Origin: Saprospiraceae bacterium
Lineage (GTDB): Bacteria; Bacteroidota; Bacteroidia; Chitinophagales; Saprospiraceae
DNA: 7,435 bases
Assembly (NCBI GenBank): GCA_013361075.1
Contig: JABWAJ010000276.1
Coordinates: forward strand, 1 to 7,435
Direction of reading: 5' to 3'
In this document: positions 1 to 4,521 of the stretch, one piece after another
Numbering within the stretch: position 1 is the stretch's first letter
How the letters are laid out: every line of letters begins with the position of its first letter
The notes under the pieces: generated by a model
What the model saw: only the letters and a program-made list of their open reading frames with translations
Told to the model about the DNA's origin: nothing
Databases searched by the model: none
Translations under genes and position numbers: made by a program

Positions 1-90
<90 letters not shown>

Positions 91-101
91 CAATTTCTTG
101 T

Positions 102-117
102 ACCTTATAAATAAGGT
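102..117 (-). repeat. Perfect inverted repeat 12 nt upstream of 16S
   Basis: ACCTTAT (102-108) and ATAAGGT (111-117) are exact reverse complements separated by AA. The RNA hairpin would be AU-rich with a tight loop that probably opens to a larger one. Its place just before the mature 16S end suggests a part in the pre-16S processing stalk or in folding, but only the repeat itself is seen. Confidence 0.5.
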
Positions 118-215
118 TATGATTTACATGACTGTCAGAGAATGATTTCCTGAAACTAAAAAATCAAGTAAAATTCGTATCACGATTTAAAATCTTCTTA
201 CCTACTCTGCATCAG

Positions 216-226
216 TGTCAATGAAC
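216..226 (-). promoter_or_regulatory. boxA-like antitermination element in the rRNA leader
   Basis: The minus strand reads GTTCATTGACA. This resembles the GTTCTTTGACA-type sequence often found ahead of 16S in Bacteroidota and, more loosely, the E. coli boxA TGCTCTTTAACA bound by NusB/NusE. Its position in the leader, about 125 nt before 16S, fits such a role. The assignment rests on sequence likeness and position only. Confidence 0.45.
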
Positions 227-344
227 TTTTTGGAGCAAAACAGTCGTTTTATCAGCAACTTTTTGAAGCCACCGCAACTGCTCTTTTCCTTTTTTCTTTT
301 GCGCTTTTTATGCGCCCCCTTGTTGCTCATTCGCTAAGGGACTG

Positions 345-375
345 CAAAGATAAGCGGGCATTATTTCCTGTGCAA
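345..375 (-). promoter_or_regulatory. Bacteroidota-type rRNA promoter
   Basis: On the minus strand TTG (375-373) is followed by a 20-nt spacer and then TATCTTTG (352-345). This matches the Bacteroidota/Flavobacterium consensus TTG-N17..23-TAnnTTTG recognised by the phylum's unusual primary sigma factor. A search of 91-560 showed this as the only full match to the -7 element on this strand. Transcription should start near 338-340, giving a leader of about 250 nt. The -33 TTG lies inside a small inverted repeat (372-385). Confidence 0.8.
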
Positions 376-385
376 GCATTCTTGC
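372..385. repeat. Short inverted repeat over the rRNA -33 box
   Basis: GCAAG (372-376) and CTTGC (381-385) are exact reverse complements around a 4-nt centre. The overlapping TTCTTG (379-384) pairs equally well with CAAGAA (396-401). The -33 TTG of the rRNA promoter lies within the first arm. This could be an operator or a chance palindrome; nothing else supports a protein site. Confidence 0.3.
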
Positions 386-555
386 GAAATTTTTTCAAGA
401 AATATGGTCGGGCAAAAACCGGGTTGGAAATTAAATTTGGCAAACTTTACTTTATCCAAACTATTGCCGCTAAACTTACTTTAATTGGGCCTCCTATCCG
501 GGTAAAAGGCAGTTTTCAAATAATAAAAAATTTATCTCCCACAGTGAAACATTTT
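376..555. other. Noncoding spacer between the carotenoid operon and the rRNA promoter
   Basis: This AT-rich stretch of about 180 bp follows the lycopene cyclase stop codon and precedes the rRNA promoter. A plus-strand frame of 91 codons starting at 310 crosses it, but that frame covers the rRNA promoter and leader and its product resembles no protein family I know, so I treat it as chance. The stretch may hold upstream A/T-rich promoter elements for the rRNA operon. Apart from the terminator-like hairpin at its right end, I see no gene or repeat here. Confidence 0.55.
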
Positions 556-559
556 TCAC
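526..559 (-). terminator. Weak candidate terminator of the carotenoid operon
   Basis: GTGAAA (544-549) and TTTCAC (554-559) form a perfect 6-bp stem around a 4-nt loop, overlapping the lycopene cyclase stop codon. On the minus strand the next T-run is at 530-525, about 13 nt beyond the stem. A true intrinsic terminator would have its T-run directly after a more GC-rich stem, so this is a poor example. It is the only terminator-like structure I could find before the rRNA promoter. Confidence 0.25.
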
Positions 560-1380
560 CGCCTTCTTCTAAACCGCTCATATAAGGTAACCACACCCAA
601 AAACAAGATAAACCCAAAGACAGAATCCTCTATGGGCACAGCAGTGATCCGGATGCCCAAATACTCTTCAGGATTGTAGATCACAACGGGGTATTCCGTG
701 TAAGCTCCCGTAAGCACACCGTTTACCAGAAGGAACGGAATCCAGCTGACTGCGTAGGCCAGATAGAAACGTGTACGGTAGGAATTGGGTACGGTTAAAA
801 AGTGCCAGAGCAAAAAAGCACCCGCGAGTATGAAAGTCGTAGCGGTGTACATCCTCGGCCAGTTCAGGAAACCGATCACCAGAAAAAGGGCGCTCAGGAA
901 AATGCTTATCGGTTGGTCGAAGCGCAGGAGCCAATCCTTTTTCACATAAAAATTGAGGCACTCATAGATAAAGACACAGGCAAACGGCACAGTGATGAAA
1001 AACATCCATTCCTCTAACGGCAATTCTGACAAAAAGAGCCCAAGTACGTATTGATCATTAAACCCCCAAATGCCTTTAACTGTAAAAAAAACATCCCATC
1101 CGATAAAAACCATAGCTACCAGCGCAATAGCCGGAAACAAGAATCGCCAATTCTTGTAGTAGTGTACATTTTTATCAAAGCTCAGAAAAACAATGGGTAC
1201 CACAGTAAACAGGTGCAGGTACAAATAAGTATTCCTGCTTTCGAGCCAGGAGATCAATTTCATTTTGGGCACCTGGAGCAACAGGTTGTCCGGCGTGACC
1301 GGGTCTGTTAGCCACTGCAGGGCAATGGCGGCAAGGGCCGTAAACAGAATGGCCGCAGCCATAGACTTAACGGGTGGCAT
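556..1380 (-). CDS. crtYcd: Lycopene beta-cyclase, fused CrtYc/CrtYd (heterodimer) type
   Basis: This integral membrane enzyme cyclises the ends of lycopene to give beta-carotene. The 274-residue product is rich in hydrophobic helices and contains both halves of the heterodimer-type cyclase. The first half carries the PLEE motif (121-124) within LPLEEWMFFITVPFAC. The second carries PIED (249-252) within AVPIEDSVFGF, preceded by YNPEEYLGIRI. Such fused forms are usual in Bacteroidota and typically have about 230-240 residues. This one has an extra 39 residues, with a hydrophobic segment at about 8-23, before Met40. Met40 (codon at 1263-1261) is where related proteins usually begin. The longer start is kept because its ATG directly abuts the crtB stop (TGAATG) and the extension has a coding-like bias towards G or C at third codon positions; the shorter start remains possible. 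It is the last gene of the cluster. Confidence 0.9.
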   Translation of the reverse strand: MPPVKSMAAAILFTALAAIALQWLTDPVTPDNLLLQVPKMKLISWLESRNTYLYLHLFTVVPIVFLSFDKNVHYYKNWRFLFPAIALVAMVFIGWDVFFTVKGIWGFNDQYVLGLFLSELPLEEWMFFITVPFACVFIYECLNFYVKKDWLLRFDQPISIFLSALFLVIGFLNWPRMYTATTFILAGAFLLWHFLTVPNSYRTRFYLAYAVSWIPFLLVNGVLTGAYTEYPVVIYNPEEYLGIRITAVPIEDSVFGFILFLGVVTLYERFRRRR

Positions 1381-2217
1381 TCAGAGCATGTTTAAGCTGT
1401 GGCGCAGTGCCGAACTACACAACAAAATGAATTTACGGCCATCGTTGACCCGGAACCGGGTTTGCACCACCTGCTTAGCTGGTGCTTTTTTGATCTTTTG
1501 AAACAGGTTGATGTAGTACACATAGGCCAGGTAAACGCCAAGCCGGGCGCTTTTGGGCAGTTGAACGATCCCGATGAAAGCATCATCGAAGTCCTTTTTG
1601 ATGTCAGCTTCTATGTCCAGCTTGTCCTCGTTGGTAAACCGGGAGAAATCCACTCCCGGGAAATAAACCCGGCCACGCTCTTCAAAATCACTGCCCATGT
1701 CGCGCAGGAAATTGATTTTTTGAAAAGCTGCCCCCAAACTGCGTGCAGATGATTTAAGTTTTTGGTACAGCGCATCATCGCCTTCACAAAAAACGCGCAG
1801 GCACATCAGCCCAACCACTTCCGCGGAACCATAGATGTACTCTGCATAGAGGCGGTCTTCATAATTGCTGTGGAAAAGATCCATCTCCATGCTATCCAGA
1901 AAGGCATCGATCAATTCCCGTTCAATATGGTATTGATTCACCGTTTGCTGAAAAGCATGCAATACCGGATTGAGGCTGATGCCTGCTTCGATAGCCTGAT
2001 AGGTATCTTTCCGGAACTGCTCCAACAAAGCAGCCTTGGGGTAATCGTGGAAGGTATCCACGATTTCATCCGCAAACCGTACAAAACCATAAATGGCATA
2101 AACAGGCAGCCGGAGTTTTTTCTCAAAAACGCGGATTCCCATTGAAAAAGAAGTACTATACCGGTGCGTAATCAACCGGCTGCACTCCATGCAGGTGTCA
2201 TTATACAGCTTCAGCAT
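1381..2217 (-). CDS. crtB: Phytoene synthase
   Basis: This enzyme joins two geranylgeranyl diphosphates head to head to form phytoene, the first committed carotenoid step, at the inner face of the cytoplasmic membrane. The 278-residue product is normal in length for the squalene/phytoene synthase family. Both Mg-diphosphate-binding aspartate motifs are intact: DEIVD at 50-54 within YAIYGFVRFADEIVD, and D173-x3-D177 within NFLRDMGSDFEERGRVYFP. The family segment YIYGSAEVVGLMCL is at 127-140. The ATG at 2217-2215 is the natural start. It lies 40 nt after the crtI stop, and its own TGA abuts the next ATG, which suggests coupled translation with the cyclase. No frameshift or missing residue is seen. 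Confidence 0.96.
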   Translation of the reverse strand: MLKLYNDTCMECSRLITHRYSTSFSMGIRVFEKKLRLPVYAIYGFVRFADEIVDTFHDYPKAALLEQFRKDTYQAIEAGISLNPVLHAFQQTVNQYHIERELIDAFLDSMEMDLFHSNYEDRLYAEYIYGSAEVVGLMCLRVFCEGDDALYQKLKSSARSLGAAFQKINFLRDMGSDFEERGRVYFPGVDFSRFTNEDKLDIEADIKKDFDDAFIGIVQLPKSARLGVYLAYVYYINLFQKIKKAPAKQVVQTRFRVNDGRKFILLCSSALRHSLNML

Positions 2218-2257
2218 GGCTTTGAAAGATTTTGATGATCATTAACACCACAAAGGG

Positions 2258-3733
2258 CTATGGACGAATTTCTTTGGCAATTTCTCCTGCAACTACCTGC
2301 CCTGAAATAATGGACGGCGGAACGCCCGGGCCCGGTGTGGTTAACTGTCCGGCGTAGTACAGGTTGGTTATTTTGGAACTTTTCATTTTAGGTTTCAGAA
2401 ATGCGGTTTGCAACAGGGTATTGGCCAGTCCGTATGCATTGCCTTTGTAGGCATGGTAATCGCGCTCAAAATCGCGGTGCGCATATGACCGTTTGTAAAC
2501 CACATGGGGCCTGATTTCCTGACCAGTCAATTTTTCCAGCCGCTCCATGATGACATGGTAATAAGATTCGCGCAGCGCTTCGGTATCTTCCAGTCCCGGG
2601 GCAAGTGGCACCAACAGAAAAAGGTTTTCACAGCCTTCCGGTGCTACCGAAGGGTCGGTGACGGATGGTGCACTTACATAAAACAAAGGCTCTTTAGGCC
2701 ACCGCGGTTGTTCGTAAATATCAAGTGCATGCTGTTTGAAATCGGTATCAAAAAAGAGGTTGTGGTGTTTCAGGCCTTTCAGTTTTTTATTGACACCTAT
2801 ATAATAAAGGAGCGAAGAGGGTGCCATCGTTCGGCTGTCCCAATAACGCTCCGAATACTGGCGGTATTCCGGTGCCAGCAAATGCTGTTCTACGTGGTGG
2901 TAGTCGGCAGCGCCAACCACCACATCGGCGTCGTACACCGCAGTGTCGGTTACTACCCGGGTAGCACGGTTTCCGATGATTTCAATTTTCCTGACTTCTG
3001 CATTCAAAACCAGCTTTGCCCCCTGCTCTTGTGCTACAGACAACATGCCTTCAACGATCCGGTGCATGCCCCCCATTGGGTACCAGGTTCCCAAAGCGAG
3101 GTCGGCATGGTTCATGAGGCTGTAGAGTGCAGGTGTTTTTTCGGGGGTGGCTCCAAGAAAAAGCACCGGGAATTCGAGCATCTGGATGAGTTGTTCGTTC
3201 CGGAACAGGGACCGCACATACGAAGACATGGAGCGGAACATTTGCAAACGGAAAAGGCTCTTCAGAATGCGCAGGTCAGCAAATTCCAGTATAGAGTGGC
3301 TGGGTTTCTGAACGAATTCTCCCATGCCGACTTCATATTTGTAGCACGCTTCTTCCAGGAAGGTTTTCAGTTTTGCGCTACTGCCGGGCTCATAACGCTC
3401 AAACAACTGATACAAAGCATCTGTACCTGCGGGTACTTCCATTACGTCGTCCTGCCCGAAATGGATGGCATAGGACGGATCAAGACGCACAAGGGGATAA
3501 TAGTCCGCAACTTTTTTTCCAAACAAGCCGAAAAACTGTTCAAAAACATCCGGCATCCAATACCAGCTTGGGCCCATATCGAAAAGAAAGCCTTCGGCAC
3601 TGAATACGCGGGCACGGCCACCCGGCCCTTCATTTTTTTCGAGAATGGTGACCTCATACCCTGCTTTGGCAAGGCATGCCGCTGCCGAAAGTCCGGCAAA
3701 CCCCGATCCAATAATGATTACTTTTTTTGCCAA
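2258..3733 (-). CDS. crtI: Phytoene desaturase (CrtI family), TTG start
   Basis: This FAD-dependent, membrane-associated enzyme introduces double bonds into phytoene, giving lycopene. With this start it has 491 residues. The N-terminus is the dinucleotide-binding fold KKVIIIGSGFAGLSAAACL, followed by a FAD-ribose-binding Glu in ILEKN and GPGGRARVF. Next comes the FDMGPSWYWMPD segment typical of Bacteroidota CrtI. The C-terminus has the family signature YYAGQLTTPGPGVPPSIISG. There is no in-frame ATG before the FAD-binding fold; the first is at the Met of FDMGPSW. Two TTG codons are available: 3733-3731, giving MAKKVIIIGSG as in relatives, and 3796-3794, which adds 21 unconserved polar residues and starts 3 nt after the upstream stop. 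The former is preferred on family grounds. A role in a diapocarotenoid pathway is less likely because crtB and the cyclase are adjacent. Confidence 0.95.
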   Translation of the reverse strand: MAKKVIIIGSGFAGLSAAACLAKAGYEVTILEKNEGPGGRARVFSAEGFLFDMGPSWYWMPDVFEQFFGLFGKKVADYYPLVRLDPSYAIHFGQDDVMEVPAGTDALYQLFERYEPGSSAKLKTFLEEACYKYEVGMGEFVQKPSHSILEFADLRILKSLFRLQMFRSMSSYVRSLFRNEQLIQMLEFPVLFLGATPEKTPALYSLMNHADLALGTWYPMGGMHRIVEGMLSVAQEQGAKLVLNAEVRKIEIIGNRATRVVTDTAVYDADVVVGAADYHHVEQHLLAPEYRQYSERYWDSRTMAPSSLLYYIGVNKKLKGLKHHNLFFDTDFKQHALDIYEQPRWPKEPLFYVSAPSVTDPSVAPEGCENLFLLVPLAPGLEDTEALRESYYHVIMERLEKLTGQEIRPHVVYKRSYAHRDFERDYHAYKGNAYGLANTLLQTAFLKPKMKSSKITNLYYAGQLTTPGPGVPPSIISGQVVAGEIAKEIRP

Positions 3734-3799
3734 GTTGATCGCGCTTTGATTTGAATAAGGTTGTTCAACAGCGTGATCTTGATTTTGTTTACACAAACC

Positions 3800-4441
3800 T
3801 CACACCAAAAAAGGATTGCTCCTGCGCTCCCCTCCAATCGTTGTTGCCGGGCCATGCCCCGGATAAACTTTCACGTTGTCTTCCAGTTTCAATAATTGCG
3901 TTTTAATGCTGTTGATGAGGATGTCATAATCCCCGCCCGGCAAATCAGTCCGACCAATACTCCCCTGAAACAGTACGTCGCCAGCGATGATAAAACGGCT
4001 TTCGCGGCAATAAAAAGAAATGCTGCCCGGCGAATGCCCCGGTGTAAACAAAACCTCGAGGCGGGTTTGACCAAAGGAGATTACTTCGTCTTCTTCGATG
4101 AACCGGCCAGGCGCCGGTGAAGGCTCTTCAATGGTCACACCGAAATAATAAGCCGTCTGCATAAGGGAGTCAAGCACGGGAATTTCCCGTTCATGAATTT
4201 CCAAAGGCAGTTGGTAATGCTTTGCTGCAAAAGCATTACCCAACACATGGTCAATATGACAATGTGTATTCAACAGGCGTACAGGATTAAGACCAAGTTC
4301 TTCAATACTACGTTCCAATTCTTTGCGCTCGGCTGCATTGCTGCAACCCGGGTCTATCAAGACGCATTCTTTGGTTTCGTCGTATATAATATAGGTGTTC
4401 TCCTGAAAAGGATTGAATGTCAAACGAACAACATTCGTCAT
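3800..4441 (-). CDS. Metallo-beta-lactamase-fold hydrolase, glyoxalase II-like
   Basis: The 213-residue soluble protein has a complete set of metal ligands for a binuclear MBL-fold hydrolase: THCHIDH (59-65), TPGH (His136), AGD (Asp155) and YPGH (His196). The GRTDLPGGD segment at 163-171 and the compact length, lacking the C-terminal helical glutathione-binding domain of classical GloB, resemble the short YcbL type. Thioester hydrolysis, for example of an acyl-thiol, is the family expectation; the substrate is unknown. No export signal is visible, so it is probably cytoplasmic. It is the first gene of the minus-strand cluster, with its stop 3 nt before one possible crtI start and 66 nt before the other, so co-transcription with the carotenoid genes is likely. 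The ATG at 4441 follows an A-rich leader typical of Bacteroidota. Confidence 0.9.
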   Translation of the reverse strand: MTNVVRLTFNPFQENTYIIYDETKECVLIDPGCSNAAERKELERSIEELGLNPVRLLNTHCHIDHVLGNAFAAKHYQLPLEIHEREIPVLDSLMQTAYYFGVTIEEPSPAPGRFIEEDEVISFGQTRLEVLFTPGHSPGSISFYCRESRFIIAGDVLFQGSIGRTDLPGGDYDILINSIKTQLLKLEDNVKVYPGHGPATTIGGERRSNPFLV

Positions 4442-4521
4442 CTTTTTTTATTTTTTACAATCTGACGCAGAAAAAAAATGTTATCTTGATAGCAGCTTTG
4501 AAAACCGCAAAAAAATACTCC
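4442..4521. other. Divergent intergenic region between the hydrolase/crt operon and the large envelope-protein gene
   Basis: This 80-bp AT-rich gap must carry initiation signals for the divergent genes, or at least their leaders. Both start codons are preceded by A-rich sequence on their own strand and lack a clear Shine-Dalgarno site, which is usual for Bacteroidota. I found no full TTG / TAnnTTTG promoter on either strand. The nearest plus-strand element, CAGCTTTG at 4493-4500, has no partner -33 at the right distance. Confidence 0.5.

Larger units (their letters stand above)
91..338 (-). other. 16S rRNA 5' leader (precursor spacer)
   Basis: This stretch lies between the inferred transcription start (near 338-340) and the mature 16S 5' end. 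It has no credible reading frame and is AT-rich, with a purine-rich run on the minus strand at 281-300. It holds a boxA-like element (216-226), a small hairpin with GCGC arms (301-304 and 312-315), another with AAAAC/GTTTT arms (237-241 and 246-250), and a perfect 7-bp inverted repeat next to 16S (102-117). A 9-bp direct repeat, AACTTTTTG on the plus strand, occurs at 224-232 and 257-265. The role as a processed leader follows from position; the individual elements are inferred. Confidence 0.75.

Noticed and set aside
91..555. Search for a tRNA, small RNA gene or CRISPR-like repeats in the largest noncoding stretch
   Set aside because: No tRNA cloverleaf landmarks, no regularly spaced repeats and no second promoter were found; only the rRNA leader elements are supported.
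310..585. Plus-strand open frame of 91 codons upstream of the rRNA gene
   Set aside because: It covers the rRNA promoter and part of the leader and overlaps the cyclase stop. It has no recognisable domain and no start signal, so it is most likely chance.
2218..2257. Possible internal promoter in the crtI-crtB gap (TTTG followed by AATCTTTC on the minus strand)
   Set aside because: The -7 candidate lacks both the initial T and the final G of the consensus. Chance similarity in a 40-nt AT-rich gap is as likely.
2504..3754. Plus-strand open frame of 416 codons opposite crtI
   Set aside because: It lies wholly antisense to a clearly recognised phytoene desaturase, and its product (rich in Phe, His, Arg, Cys and Gln) resembles no family. 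It is a codon-usage shadow.
4493..4500. CAGCTTTG as a possible -7 element for the plus-strand gene
   Set aside because: It departs from TAnnTTTG at the first base, and no TTG lies 17-23 nt upstream, so it was not listed as a promoter.
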